64,000 bases of DNA from JAAUUE01 sp943370025 (GCA_943370025.1 CALRPI020000022.1:6712-70711), one strand, 5' to 3'. Shown: positions 16,844 to 26,170, numbered from the stretch's first letter. The notes: generated by a model not told the origin, from the sequence alone. Program-made: numbers and translations.

Positions 16844-18832
16844 TTATGGAATAGATTCGGGAACCTTGTTGCCCTTGACGAGGAAAATCTCTACCTCTTT
16901 ATGCTGCCCCTTGAGGTTGTCGGATCCCCAAGATTCAACCTCAAACCGATCTTCTAGGTAAATCAAGGTATCATAGCCGATTAAAATGCGGCAGTTGCTG
17001 GGTTGGATTTCTTTTTTGTAGCTTTCTAGCCGTGAAGCAGTGTTGACACTATCCCCAATCACGCCGTATTCCATCCGGTCTTTCCCCCCCAAGGAGCCAA
17101 CGACAATATTGCCAGTAAAAATCCCAATCCGCATTTGAATTGTGGGCAGGTTCCGTTTGCGCCAACTATAGTTCAGCTCCTCCAGTCGATCGCCAATGGC
17201 CAAGGCTGCGTATACCGCTCGCTGGGTATCTAAAGTCACCTCAGCATTTTGGACTCGGGACATCGGCACGCCAAAAACCGCCATTACTCCATCCCCGGTA
17301 AATTTATTAATGATCCCTTCCCGGAGCATTATTTCCGTCGTAATTTCCTCCAAAATTTCATTGAGCCATACTAAAAGCGACTCTGGGGGCATGGTTTCCG
17401 AAATTGTACTAAAGCCCTTAATATCCAGAAATAGCATGGTGGCTGTGAGCTTAATCCCCGGTAGTTTGCCAGATTTCAACAGGCGATCGCGTCCCTGCCA
17501 GAGGGCTTCGGCAATTTCTGGGGAAGTATTTTGCCCCAAGAGCTTCATGACGATCGTATTCTTTTGCCGGGCTTCGTAGGCTTGGTAGGTGACCACAATG
17601 GTCATGGTCAGGATAAATCCCACCGCAGGCGTAGCCAGGGGGATTAGAACAGAGGTGTTAAAAAAATAAACCCCGGTGGCGAGGATGATTGCCCCACATC
17701 CTAAGGCTCCCAGCAGCAGAGAAGAAGGATGCCGCATTAGCCAAGGCAGCAACGCTCCCAAGAGAATCCAGCCACCGATCCAAGTCCATTCCCAAGAATT
17801 TTGCCAAAACCTAAATAGGGGACGATCGCCCTTGGCTGCGTCTAAAAATTGACTGACCATCTGGGCATGAACTCTCACCCCCGGCATCTTAAAATCATCC
17901 TTGAGGACAGGACTGAAGGGGGTAAAGAAATCATCCTTGAGACTGCTGGCCGTGGAGCCGATCAGGACAATCTTATCCTTGACTATTTTCGGATCAACCT
18001 TGCCCGTCAAAAAAGCCGTCAGACTAATTTCCTTAGCCACATTCCCTGCATTCCGATAGTTAAGAATAATTTGCATCCCCCCAGAATCGAAGTTTTTGTA
18101 GATCCCCGCCGAAGGTCTCAGGGGATATAGCACCGCCTTGCCCAATTGCATATAATCAGGATTCTCTTGGCTTGGTTGGGGGCTAATGCCTTCCTTTTGT
18201 AAATAGTTAATAGCTACTTGCATGGCAAAAGAGGCGACTAGTTGCCCATCGCCGGGGGATTCTGCTAACCAAAGATTCCGCCGTACTGCATTGTCTGTAG
18301 TATCGATCGCAATATCATTAAACCCGACTTGATTGGGGTCAACTCCCGGCGGTGCTGGGGTATCCCTGACGAGATCAAGGCTGCGGACATTGATCACATT
18401 GGGCTTCTGGAGTTGAGTCAGCAGACGAGTGCCGCCATTTTCTTCCTTGGGTTCTACCGGCAGGTTGCGATACAAATCTAGACCAATGACTCTAGGTTGA
18501 TTAGCTTGGAGTTTTTCTAGGAGACTGGCAAGGGTCTTGTCTGGGAACGGCCAACGATTTTGCTCCCGCAAGTCAGCCTCAGTAATTCCAATAATCAGGA
18601 TGCGGGGATCTGAGGACAATTGGTCTCGCGATCGCACCATATAATCAAAAACTCGTAACTCCCAATGCTGAAAATGTCCCCCAGTGCGGAGACCGATGAT
18701 GATACCAGAAACTGTGATAGTGGCAATCGCCACTAATTTTGCACCATCAAGGTCTGGCAACTTGCTAATAATCTTATTAACCCAGTAGGGAAGGCGTTTA
18801 AGCATCATCTGGTATCTCAATGGTATAAACAA
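16844..18832 (-). CDS. CHASE2-domain class III adenylate/guanylate cyclase
   Basis: 662 residues. A membrane helix at about 32-50 is followed by an extracytoplasmic CHASE2 sensor domain (60-335; VFDYMVRSRD, ILIIGITEADL, IGLDLYRNLP). Next come a cluster of three membrane helices at 350-420 and a C-terminal class III nucleotide cyclase (465-650). The metal-binding aspartates are D470 (LFLDIKGFS) and D in FTGDGVMAVFG; MEYGVIGDSVNTASRLE is the cyclase core. It should make cAMP or cGMP in response to an external signal. CHASE2 proteins and CHAT proteins are often neighbours in cyanobacteria, as here. The start is uncertain between M1 and M9/M10. Confidence 0.92.
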   Translation of the reverse strand: MFIPLRYQMMLKRLPYWVNKIISKLPDLDGAKLVAIATITVSGIIIGLRTGGHFQHWELRVFDYMVRSRDQLSSDPRILIIGITEADLREQNRWPFPDKTLASLLEKLQANQPRVIGLDLYRNLPVEPKEENGGTRLLTQLQKPNVINVRSLDLVRDTPAPPGVDPNQVGFNDIAIDTTDNAVRRNLWLAESPGDGQLVASFAMQVAINYLQKEGISPQPSQENPDYMQLGKAVLYPLRPSAGIYKNFDSGGMQIILNYRNAGNVAKEISLTAFLTGKVDPKIVKDKIVLIGSTASSLKDDFFTPFSPVLKDDFKMPGVRVHAQMVSQFLDAAKGDRPLFRFWQNSWEWTWIGGWILLGALLPWLMRHPSSLLLGALGCGAIILATGVYFFNTSVLIPLATPAVGFILTMTIVVTYQAYEARQKNTIVMKLLGQNTSPEIAEALWQGRDRLLKSGKLPGIKLTATMLFLDIKGFSTISETMPPESLLVWLNEILEEITTEIMLREGIINKFTGDGVMAVFGVPMSRVQNAEVTLDTQRAVYAALAIGDRLEELNYSWRKRNLPTIQMRIGIFTGNIVVGSLGGKDRMEYGVIGDSVNTASRLESYKKEIQPSNCRILIGYDTLIYLEDRFEVESWGSDNLKGQHKEVEIFLVKGNKVPESIP

Positions 18833-19180
18833 TAAAAGAAGCTAATTCAGATAGGATAGGACTTACGGACTGCTAACGAACTTAGTTATTCTCTGGTATC
18901 GCCCCCTATTTTCTAGACTACAACATACTCCTAAGTTAATCCTGAACATCAGAGACAATTTATTTGCAAATTTTTGCACGTTAAAGAATTAAGCTCAACT
19001 AATTAGGAAAAGCTCCCTAATCCTAGGGCATTGCTATAAGATTAAATATGTTGCTATTTGTAAAGAAGCTATAGCAACCTTGAATTAAGTTGAGAACGCC
19101 TTCCCCTCCGGGGAAGGCGTTCTCAACACTCTAATAATTCTAAACTTAATTAGGATTGCTATATTTATACACAAGACTCT
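18833..19180. other. Intergenic region with one hairpin repeat
   Basis: 348 bases between divergent genes, the cyclase and the transporter. The only structured part is the repeat at 19062-19162, directly before the transporter gene; the rest is plain AT-rich sequence that probably holds both promoters. Confidence 0.6.
19062..19162. repeat. MITE-like hairpin unit, variable-stem family
   Basis: The ends are GCTATAGCAACCTTGAATTAA and CTTAATTAGGATTGCTATA. The central hairpin GTTGAGAACGCCTTCCCC (19089-19106) pairs perfectly with 19110-19127 around TCC. It is nearly the same as the unit at 7628-7727, but where that stem differs in sequence this one has matching changes on both sides. Confidence 0.75.
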
Positions 19181-20578
19181 ATGCTAATCCCTCCTCCTAA
19201 CCTAACCCAAGTAAAAACAACTCTGACCGAGAAAATAACAGAGAAAATATTTTTGGGTAATGAGCCAACCCCAGAGCTACTGGCAATTCTCACCGTGTAT
19301 TTTGTCCAAGGCATACTCGGTTTAGCTCGGTTAGCGGTCAGCTTTTTCTTGAAGGATGAATTAAACTTAAGTCCGGCTCAAGTAGCTGCTTTAATGGGGA
19401 TCGCTGCCCTGCCTTGGGTGATTAAGCCAGTCTTTGGGTTTCTTTCCGATAGTTTGCCAGTACTGGGTTATCGCCGTCGATCGTACATTATGCTTTCCGG
19501 ACTGCTGGGGACGATCGCTTGGCTAGCCATGGCCACGATCGTCGATTCTGCCCCCAAGGCAACCGTAGCAATTCTCCTCAGCTCTCTCTCGGTGGCAATT
19601 AGCGATGTAATTGTAGATTCTTTGGTAGTGATGCGGATTCAGCAACAAACCCAAAAAGAAGCCGGTTCTTTGCAATCTCTTTGTTGGGGAGTTTCTGCCT
19701 TAGGGGGGCTGATTACTGCTTATATTAGTGGTTCCCTTTTGCAGCATTTTAGTACTCAAGTAGTTTTTGGGATTACCGCTTCATTCCCCCTGCTAGTTTC
19801 CTGTGTGGCGATGCTAATTCAAGAAGAAAAGGTGAGCGATCGACCCAATTTCTCTACCGTCCGCCACCAAACTCAGCAACTCTGGCAGGGCATGAAACAA
19901 AAAGCTATCTGGCTGCCTACTCTATTTCTCTTCATCTGGCAATCTACTCCTACCGCCGATTCGGCATTCTTTTTCTTCACCACCAATGAACTAGGTTTTA
20001 CCCCAGAGTTTCTAGGTAGAGTCCGCCTAGTTACCAGTCTCGCTTCCCTCGTAGGTGTAGCCATCTTTCAGCGCTATCTCCGGCATCTTTCCTTTCGCTT
20101 AATCCTGGGCTGGAGTACGGTGATTGCCGCCGCCTTGGGCATGACTACCCTGCTGTTAGTGACCCATACCAACCGTCTATTGGGGATTGATGACCACTGG
20201 TTTAGTTTGGGCGATAGCCTAATCTTGACAGTGATCGGGCAGATTACCTTCATGCCGGTGCTGGTTCTCTCTGCCAAGATTTGTCCCTCCGGTGTGGAAG
20301 CGACATTTTTTGCCCTGCTGATGTCAATCTGGAACCTAGGCGGCTTGCTTTCCCACGAATCGGGGGCATTGCTTACCCATGCTCTGGGGGTGACGGATAG
20401 TAATTTTGATAACCTGTGGATATTGGTCGTAATCACCAACCTAACCACCCTGATTCCCTTGCCCTTTCTAGGTTGGCTTCCCCACGGCACAGAGGAAATG
20501 GATTCAACAGAAATTCTCAGCCCAGAGCCAGAAATGGGAGCAAATCATCCCCCCAAATCACCGGTACTAGGCAGCTAA
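19181..20578 (+). CDS. Folate/biopterin transporter (BT1/FBT family, MFS)
   Basis: 465 residues with about twelve membrane helices. The conserved start of the family is clear: LLAILTVYFVQGILGLARLA, then FFLKDELNLSPAQ, and GIAALPWVIKPVFGFLSDS followed by GYRRRSYI. This family brings folates and pterins across the cytoplasmic membrane; the close cyanobacterial member Slr0642 transports folate. It is monocistronic with its own upstream region. Confident on family, less on the exact substrate. Confidence 0.92.
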   Translation: MLIPPPNLTQVKTTLTEKITEKIFLGNEPTPELLAILTVYFVQGILGLARLAVSFFLKDELNLSPAQVAALMGIAALPWVIKPVFGFLSDSLPVLGYRRRSYIMLSGLLGTIAWLAMATIVDSAPKATVAILLSSLSVAISDVIVDSLVVMRIQQQTQKEAGSLQSLCWGVSALGGLITAYISGSLLQHFSTQVVFGITASFPLLVSCVAMLIQEEKVSDRPNFSTVRHQTQQLWQGMKQKAIWLPTLFLFIWQSTPTADSAFFFFTTNELGFTPEFLGRVRLVTSLASLVGVAIFQRYLRHLSFRLILGWSTVIAAALGMTTLLLVTHTNRLLGIDDHWFSLGDSLILTVIGQITFMPVLVLSAKICPSGVEATFFALLMSIWNLGGLLSHESGALLTHALGVTDSNFDNLWILVVITNLTTLIPLPFLGWLPHGTEEMDSTEILSPEPEMGANHPPKSPVLGS

Positions 20579-20587
20579 ATTCTTGGC

Positions 20588-20753
20588 TAGAACTTATCCC
20601 AAATTTTAAAAAAGGGTTGCACCTTTTTTTAATTTACAGCAGTTTGAGAGTGGGTGGCTGTAGCCACCCACTCTCAAACTGCTGTAAATCCCTACGCAGC
20701 AAGATATTCAGAGTATTATTTGTATCAACTGTTTGGCAAAATGGTATAAAAAG
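20588..20753. repeat. Dispersed hairpin-plus-tail unit, interrupted by another repeat
   Basis: CCCAAATTTTAAAAAAGGG...CCTTTTTTTAATTT begins the unit, and the tail CCCTACGCAGCAAGATATTC continues to GGCAAAATGGTATAA. The same order is uninterrupted at 8282-8392 and 58515-58617. Here the palindrome at 20633-20688 lies between hairpin and tail. Confidence 0.6.
20633..20688. repeat. 56-base near-perfect palindrome of the TTTGAGAGTGG family
   Basis: Twenty-seven of 28 base pairs match, from TTTACAGCAGTTTGAGAG to CTCTCAAACTGCTGTAAA. It looks like the left half of the 111-base TTACAGCA element repeated as its own mirror image, without the ACTTTCAA...GAACGC segment. Confidence 0.8.
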
Positions 20754-20879
20754 CGGGGACTGACTTCAAAGTCGGGCTTAAGCCCTCCGGGCATACAAGA
20801 AAATGGGGATCGAAACTTTTGCCACCCACAGTAAAACTTTTTTAGGACTTATGCACTGTCAAAAAATTATCGAGAGTTG

Positions 20880-20920
20880 TGGAAGTTTTTGCAGGTACTC
20901 CGTACCTGCAAACACTTCCA
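20880..20920. repeat. Hairpin, TGGAAGTTTTTGCAGG stem
   Basis: TGGAAGTTTTTGCAGGTAC (20880-20898) pairs with 20902-20920 with one mismatch. It is flanked by GGACTTATGCA and AAGTCCTTTTTTT. It resembles the hairpin at 60845-60892 (TGGAAATTTTTGCGGGCT). Confidence 0.55.
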
Positions 20921-21055
20921 AATACCCAAGTCCTTTTTTTCGATTGAGGAATGCTCAGAGAACGATCGTCAACCATGTCTTAACCAGAATGGTGCTTGCT
21001 ATAGTTAGAACTGTTGCCAAAATAGTCAAACTGTAGCAAGTGCCATAGGAATTAA

Positions 21056-21970
21056 ATGCAGAAAATATCTTCACCTAACCTGACGATGGGCGGTACTGAA
21101 TGGTTGTCGTTAGTAGTGCTGTCGGTGATTTGGGGTGGTTCTTTCTTTTTGATCAAGATTGCTCTCCAAGATTTTTCGCCCTTATTTGTAGTGGTGGGGA
21201 GGATTTTGGTGGCGGCGATCGCCCTAAATATTTTTGTCTATGGCTCCGGTCACAAAATGCCTACTTCGCCAGCTACTTGGGGCAGATTTATGATCATGGG
21301 GGTTCTGAATAATATTATTCCCTTTAGCCTCATAGTTTGGGGACAAACCCATATTAGTAGTAGTTTGGCTGCGATTCTGAATGCGACAAATCCTTTATTT
21401 ATCGTCATTCTGGCACATTTTCTGACCAAGGATGAAAAATTAACTATCCATCGTCTGTTGGGAGTGGTGATTGGTTTGGTGGGGGCAGTAGTTCTGATTG
21501 CCCCTGATCTGCATAGCTTAAGCTGGGAAGGTTGGGGACAGTTAGCGGTAATGGGTGGAGCGATTTTCTACGCCCTGGGTGGTATCTATGCTAGGGGATT
21601 GAGGCAATTTCCCCCCATGGTGGTGGCAGCAGGAACTGTCACCTGCTCTACCTTGGTGTTGTTACCTATAGGTTTAATTCTTGAAGGGTCTAGGGTCATC
21701 TCGGCACAGGGCAGTAGCTGGTTAGCGGTGGTGACCTTGGGGTTTCTCTGTACAGCGATCGCCTACCTGCTCTATTTCCGGTTGATTGCTGTTGCTGGAG
21801 CCACTAACGCCGCTTTGGTGACCTTTTTAATCCCAATCAGTGCCTCGATTTTCGGGATATTGATTCTCCATGAAAAACTAGAAAGTAATATGGTAATGGG
21901 GATGATCTTAATTTTTGCTGGTTTAGCGGTAATTGATGGCAGATTATGGCGGAGGGAAAAAGTTGGATAA
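21056..21970 (+). CDS. EamA-family (DMT) membrane exporter
   Basis: 304 residues with ten membrane helices formed by two EamA repeats. The first repeat begins VIWGGSFFLIKIALQDFSP, and the second follows GGAIFYALGGIYARG. Proteins of this family export amino acids or other small metabolites; nothing here fixes the substrate. The stop codon overlaps the probable start of the downstream M28 peptidase gene, so the two are probably co-transcribed. Confidence 0.9.
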   Translation: MQKISSPNLTMGGTEWLSLVVLSVIWGGSFFLIKIALQDFSPLFVVVGRILVAAIALNIFVYGSGHKMPTSPATWGRFMIMGVLNNIIPFSLIVWGQTHISSSLAAILNATNPLFIVILAHFLTKDEKLTIHRLLGVVIGLVGAVVLIAPDLHSLSWEGWGQLAVMGGAIFYALGGIYARGLRQFPPMVVAAGTVTCSTLVLLPIGLILEGSRVISAQGSSWLAVVTLGFLCTAIAYLLYFRLIAVAGATNAALVTFLIPISASIFGILILHEKLESNMVMGMILIFAGLAVIDGRLWRREKVG

Positions 21971-22829
21971 AGCTACAAACCCGACTAATTTACGAGATAA
22001 CTTACTAGGGCATCTCCAAGAGATTATCCGGGAACGCCATCCCTATCTCGCTAGCGGAGGTCATTTTTATGTGCAAACCTATATTCGCCAACAATTATCC
22101 CTCTGGGGAGAAGTGATCACCCATGAGTTTAGTCATTCAGGACAATTACATAAAAATCTGATCCTAAATTTACCAGCTACAACTGTGGCGAATAACTGTA
22201 GACCAATGATAATTATTGGTGCCCATTACGATGGTGTGCCCAACTCTCCGGCGGCGGATGACAATGGCACGGGGGTAGCGGCTCTGCTGGAGTTGGCAAG
22301 ACTCTTTGCGGCGCAACCTCTGGCGTATCCAGTCCAGTTGGTGGCTTTTGATCTGGAAGAGTATGGATTTTTGGGTAGTATTGCCTATGTAGAAAGCCTG
22401 AAGCAGCAGGGGCAACAGGTGCGAGTGATGTTGTCCCTGGAAATGCTGGGTTATTGCGATCGCACCCCCAATTCTCAAACCTACCCAGCCGGCTTGGAGC
22501 GCTTCTATCCCAATACCGGAGATTTTATTGCCCTAATTGGCAACCTAATGCTGCTGCCAGACCTAATCAAAATGGGTGGAGCGATTCGGGAGTCTGGGAC
22601 TCCCTGCGAGTGGCTACCAGTCCCAAACCGGGGGCTACCCATTCCCACCACTCGCCTGAGTGATCATGTACCTTTCTGGGATGCGGGTTATCCAGCTTTG
22701 ATGGTGACAGATACGGCGTTTATGCGGAATCCCCATTACCACAAGGAGAGCGATCGCCTAGACACCCTAGACTTAGATTTCCTGACGGGGGTTTGCCAAG
22801 GTTTAGCGATCGCCTTAAGGACTCTATAA
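21963..22829 (+). CDS. M28-family metallopeptidase
   Basis: 288 residues. The two-zinc site of family M28 is complete: H in IIIGAHYDGVP, D in SPAADDNGTG, EE in AFDLEEYGFLG, D/H in TRLSDHVPFWD and H in NPHYHKESDRLDTL. It should be an aminopeptidase, probably cytoplasmic because no signal peptide is seen. I chose the TTG at 21963: GGAGGG lies six bases upstream, the gene then overlaps the EamA stop codon by eight bases, and family members start at about this point. The ATG at 21936 is possible but has no ribosome-binding site. Confidence 0.88.
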   Translation: MDKATNPTNLRDNLLGHLQEIIRERHPYLASGGHFYVQTYIRQQLSLWGEVITHEFSHSGQLHKNLILNLPATTVANNCRPMIIIGAHYDGVPNSPAADDNGTGVAALLELARLFAAQPLAYPVQLVAFDLEEYGFLGSIAYVESLKQQGQQVRVMLSLEMLGYCDRTPNSQTYPAGLERFYPNTGDFIALIGNLMLLPDLIKMGGAIRESGTPCEWLPVPNRGLPIPTTRLSDHVPFWDAGYPALMVTDTAFMRNPHYHKESDRLDTLDLDFLTGVCQGLAIALRTL

Positions 22830-22882
22830 ATATCTTTAGCGGCTTTTGTCTGTCCGCTGTAATGGCTTATTCTGCCTCACTT

Positions 22883-23893
22883 TCACCCTATTTGAATTTT
22901 AGTGTAACTGAGAAAATGTTCTATTTTTGATAAGGCTGGAAATTTATTCAGGATTACTGACTGCAACTTGCTTGGCAAAAATAGCATCATAAAAATTCTT
23001 GCTAACACCTTCCATGTCACCTTTTGCCTGAGGGGAGTAAGATCAGAAAACAACATTTTGATCAGAGCTTTTAAGCCCTGCCAACCCCTTTGGTGAGTGG
23101 GAATTCCTTCCAGAGATTTATAGCTAAGATAGCGATAAATATTCGTTAAACTGGGTCGCCTTAGATACTGTAAATTAGCCGGAGCTTGACTGAAAGCTTT
23201 TTGCAAAGCCCTGATGGTTCCTCGCTCCTGCTGAACAAGTTGACTAGAGAGAGAATTGAACGATCGCCTATACAATATCTGCACTTGAGGCACCGCAATA
23301 AATTCATACTTTTTCGCCAATCTAATACACAGATCCCAATCTTCTGAAGGCTTGGTAAATTCATCAAAGAAACTATTGAAATCCTCCTCAGATTCTTGAA
23401 TAGCAAACAACGCTTCTCGACGGACTAAAAAGTTTGATCCAGAGCCAAACAAATTATAAAGCAATGCATAGGCATAGATATTTCCACTCGGACCCGGAGC
23501 TGAAGCATGGCGCAAGAAATTTCCTTGTTCATCAATCCAATCTGTACCGCTATAGGCAACGGCAGCTTGGGGATGATCTTGTAGTGCCTGATATTGAATT
23601 TCTAATTTATCTGGTGTCCACAGATCATCTCCATCAATGAAAGATAGATACTTCCCTTGAGACTTCCTAATTCCTCGATTCCGGCTAGTAGCTGGGCCAC
23701 CGTTGGGATAGTTATAGATACTAACTCTAGGATCGGTAATTTGTTGAACAACTGCTGCTGTGCGATCGCTAGAACCGTCATTAATGACGATTATTTCTAA
23801 ATTAGTAAAAGTTTGAGCTAAAACTGATTGAATTGTTTCTAAAATAGTCTTCTCGCCATTATAAACCGGAATCACTATTGATATCTGTGGCAT
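22883..23893 (-). CDS. Glycosyltransferase family 2
   Basis: 336 residues. The GT-A fold begins at the first residues (ISIVIPVYNGEKTILETIQS), with IIVINDGSSDRT and the metal-binding DxD in LSFIDGDDLW. SEDWDLCIRLAKKY is the typical acceptor-side motif. It transfers a sugar from a nucleotide donor to a growing polysaccharide. It is the last gene of a five-gene minus-strand cluster and is clearly paralogous to the gene just upstream (23976-24971). Confidence 0.93.
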   Translation of the reverse strand: MPQISIVIPVYNGEKTILETIQSVLAQTFTNLEIIVINDGSSDRTAAVVQQITDPRVSIYNYPNGGPATSRNRGIRKSQGKYLSFIDGDDLWTPDKLEIQYQALQDHPQAAVAYSGTDWIDEQGNFLRHASAPGPSGNIYAYALLYNLFGSGSNFLVRREALFAIQESEEDFNSFFDEFTKPSEDWDLCIRLAKKYEFIAVPQVQILYRRSFNSLSSQLVQQERGTIRALQKAFSQAPANLQYLRRPSLTNIYRYLSYKSLEGIPTHQRGWQGLKALIKMLFSDLTPLRQKVTWKVLARIFMMLFLPSKLQSVILNKFPALSKIEHFLSYTKIQIG

Positions 23894-23910
23894 GATTGTA
23901 ATCTTCGGTT

Positions 23911-23970
23911 AGAGGTCATTTACAAAGTGTCTAAACGGTCTGTTTTTCGCCCCTCCGGGGCGAAAAACAA
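23911..23970. repeat. Hairpin repeat AGAGGTCATTTA...GGTCTG, copy 1
   Basis: AGAGGTCATTTACAAAGTG leads into GGTCTGTTTTTCGCCCC, which pairs as GTTTTTCGCCCC (23942-23953) with GGGCGAAAAAC. It shares its left flank with the fuller copy at 60519-60600, although the stem sequence differs. It lies between two genes of one operon. Confidence 0.55.
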
Positions 23971-23975
23971 GTATC

Positions 23976-24971
23976 TTAGGGATCATGTCTAATATGATTG
24001 AGGAAATAATGTACTCTTTGTAAGCTAGGGAATCTATTTAATATTCTTTGGATTTTCTTGTTTGAGAGGAACATAACCATAAAAATTCTAATTAATATTT
24101 GCCAAGCAACAGAATATCTTAAAATAGTAGGATAGTTAACTAATAACTTGAAAAATAATTCTAAGCCTTTGATTCCTTGTTGATAGCTAGGAAATCCCTC
24201 GGTGGATTTATAGGTTAAATAGATATAAGTATTCGACAAGCTAATTCTCTTTAGATATTGCAAATGGGGTGGAGCTTGTCTAAAGGCTTTGCGAATTACC
24301 TTAATGGTTTCTTGCTCTTGATATCTGAGTTTACTAGACATGGAATTAGGCGATTGTCGATACAATATCTGGGGTGCATCTATCCTGACAAATTGATATT
24401 TGGCGGCTAATCTAATCAAAAAATCCCAATCTTCTGAGGCTTTTAACGATTCGTCAAAACCGCCAGTTATGGATAAAACGTCTCTCTTTATTAAGGCATT
24501 AGAGCCAGAACCGACAATATTAGATAATAATAAAACACCATAAATATCACCACTAAGACTAGGAGGAGAAGAATGTTTTAGAAAGTTACCAGCTTCATCG
24601 ATCCAGTCAGTGCCACCATAGGCAACTGCTGCTTGGGGATAGGTTTGCAGAGCCTGATATTGACTAGCTAATTTATCCTTTGTCCAGAGATCGTCAGCAT
24701 CAAGAAAAGAAATATATTCTCCTTCAGCTTTGGTAATCCCGCGATTTCGGCTAGCTGCTAATCCCCCGTTGCTATAGGAGTATAATTTAATCCGGGGATC
24801 GGCAGTTTCCTTGATGATTTTCTGGATGACTTCTACGGTGTTATCTTGAGAGCCATCGTTAATAATAATTAGTTCAAAATCTGTAAATGTTTGTGCCAAC
24901 ACTGAGGCGATCGTCTCTTCGATCGTTCTTTCGCCGTTATAGACTGGAATAACTACAGAAATTTGGGGCAT
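23976..24971 (-). CDS. Glycosyltransferase family 2
   Basis: 331 residues. Same architecture as its downstream neighbour: ISVVIPVYNGERTIEETIAS, LIIINDGSQDNT, the DxD in ISFLDADDLW and SEDWDFLIRLAAKY. Its start overlaps the end of the pyruvyl-transferase gene by 19 bases, so translation is probably coupled. The two GT2 genes look like a tandem duplication that has diverged. Confidence 0.93.
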   Translation of the reverse strand: MPQISVVIPVYNGERTIEETIASVLAQTFTDFELIIINDGSQDNTVEVIQKIIKETADPRIKLYSYSNGGLAASRNRGITKAEGEYISFLDADDLWTKDKLASQYQALQTYPQAAVAYGGTDWIDEAGNFLKHSSPPSLSGDIYGVLLLSNIVGSGSNALIKRDVLSITGGFDESLKASEDWDFLIRLAAKYQFVRIDAPQILYRQSPNSMSSKLRYQEQETIKVIRKAFRQAPPHLQYLKRISLSNTYIYLTYKSTEGFPSYQQGIKGLELFFKLLVNYPTILRYSVAWQILIRIFMVMFLSNKKIQRILNRFPSLQRVHYFLNHIRHDP

Positions 24972-26080
24972 AGTTGGTGAATTGCTTGAGTGATTGTGGC
25001 TGGACTAGAGGCAAAACGACAAAACTCCACATCCTTTGTCCAAGTTTCATACCATAGTTGATTTTTACCATAGGAATTAGGCAGAAAAACGTGGGGAATT
25101 TTTAATAGAGTACACAAAATATGCCCGTGGAGACGATTAGTAATCACTAAAGAATAATGGTTGAGCTGATAAATTGATCGATGAAAGTAATCCCAAGAAG
25201 TTTCCACCATCTTGGCTTGATCTGGAGTCCCAAAGAAGTTTTCATAGGGATAACTTTTTTTCCAACTCTCTACAGCTTGCCGACTCAACGGATGGGATAA
25301 TACCTCTTGCCATAATTCTCGATAAATGCGCACGGCTCCCGGTAAACGCCAATACCAGAGAGATTCGGCGGTGATGTGCGATCGCAATAACTTTTCCTCT
25401 AGGGGCAACCAATCTTGCACTACTAACCTAGGCAACTCTAAAATAGTCGAGTTTAATTCAGCAACTATTTCTTGATCATCTCGACAGTGATAGAGAATCT
25501 TATTTTGCCGCCAATTGAAACCTAAATATTGCATATAGGGTAAATCTGCCAGCATAAATGCCATATCTGGAGAAAGGAATACTCGACAATTATGGAAATT
25601 TTCCGTGGCTACAGCATAGCTGCGGGGGTCGCGGACAAAAATAGTTAAGTTCCTATGAGAGTTAAAAATCTTGGCTGCTCTTTGTAAATTATCATTTTCT
25701 TGAAAATAAATAGTTTGAGGTAGAATGATAATGTGATGATCGGGATATTTCTGAATAATTTCTTCACGAAATTGTTGATGGTCACACCAGATATCCCCAA
25801 GGTTACCGCCACCCTGCAATAGAATAGTTCCATTACCTATTTTTTGCTGCATTACCTCCTGAGAAAAGTTATAAATTCCTGATAGGTAATTAATTTTTAG
25901 ATTGGATTGTTGAGCTAGATAAATAATTGTGCCTAAACCAATTAAATGATCACCAATATTGGGATAGTCTGGATAATTTAAGAACACACATTCTTGTATA
26001 GCTCCGATCTGAGCAAGAGCTTTGACCAATTCTTGCTTGAGAGCGATCGCATTAGATCGGGTTGATGAGTTTAAGTTCAT
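24953..26080 (-). CDS. Polysaccharide pyruvyl transferase family protein
   Basis: 375 residues. The fold family is shown by YPNIGDHLIGLGTI, GGGNLGDIW, and the C-terminal ITNRLHGHILCTLLKIPHVF, quoted in pieces of the usual PS_pyruv_trans pattern. These enzymes add pyruvate ketals to sugars of exopolysaccharides, or make similar modifications. The ATG at 26080 has AAGGA 12 bases upstream; an ATG 36 bases earlier is possible but has only a weak site. It sits in the middle of the polysaccharide cluster. Confidence 0.85.
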   Translation of the reverse strand: MNLNSSTRSNAIALKQELVKALAQIGAIQECVFLNYPDYPNIGDHLIGLGTIIYLAQQSNLKINYLSGIYNFSQEVMQQKIGNGTILLQGGGNLGDIWCDHQQFREEIIQKYPDHHIIILPQTIYFQENDNLQRAAKIFNSHRNLTIFVRDPRSYAVATENFHNCRVFLSPDMAFMLADLPYMQYLGFNWRQNKILYHCRDDQEIVAELNSTILELPRLVVQDWLPLEEKLLRSHITAESLWYWRLPGAVRIYRELWQEVLSHPLSRQAVESWKKSYPYENFFGTPDQAKMVETSWDYFHRSIYQLNHYSLVITNRLHGHILCTLLKIPHVFLPNSYGKNQLWYETWTKDVEFCRFASSPATITQAIHQLCPKFL

Positions 26081-26126
26081 GTACGGCACTTTTCCTTGAA
26101 ATGGAATACATTGCATTCTCTAAAAT

Positions 26127-26170
26127 TTAGATGCCTTGGGCTTCGACTTCGCTCAGCCCACGGCATCTAA
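26127..26170. repeat. Hairpin overlapping a stop codon in the polysaccharide cluster
   Basis: TTAGATGCC..GGGCT pairs with AGCCC..GGCATCTAA around TCGACTTCGCTC. The right arm includes the TAG stop codon of the upstream HpsE-like gene. The loop sequence GGCTTCGACTTCGCTCAGCC is shared with the hairpin at 8521-8560, although the outer arms are different. Confidence 0.6.

Larger units (their letters stand above)
20579..21055. other. Intergenic region with nested palindromes
   Basis: No real gene; a short open frame at 20803-21036 has no family look. It contains a hairpin-plus-tail unit (20588-20753) that is split by a 56-base palindrome (20633-20688), and a separate hairpin at 20880-20920. Confidence 0.6.

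Noticed and set aside
16674..16961. Plus-strand frame of 95 residues after the CHAT gene
   Set aside because: Its second half overlaps the cyclase gene on the other strand and the first half has no recognisable features.
20074..20490. Minus-strand frame of 138 residues in the folate transporter gene
   Set aside because: Fully inside a convincing plus-strand membrane protein gene.
20803..21036. Plus-strand frame of 77 residues before the EamA gene
   Set aside because: It runs through a hairpin repeat, has no ribosome-binding site and no family likeness.
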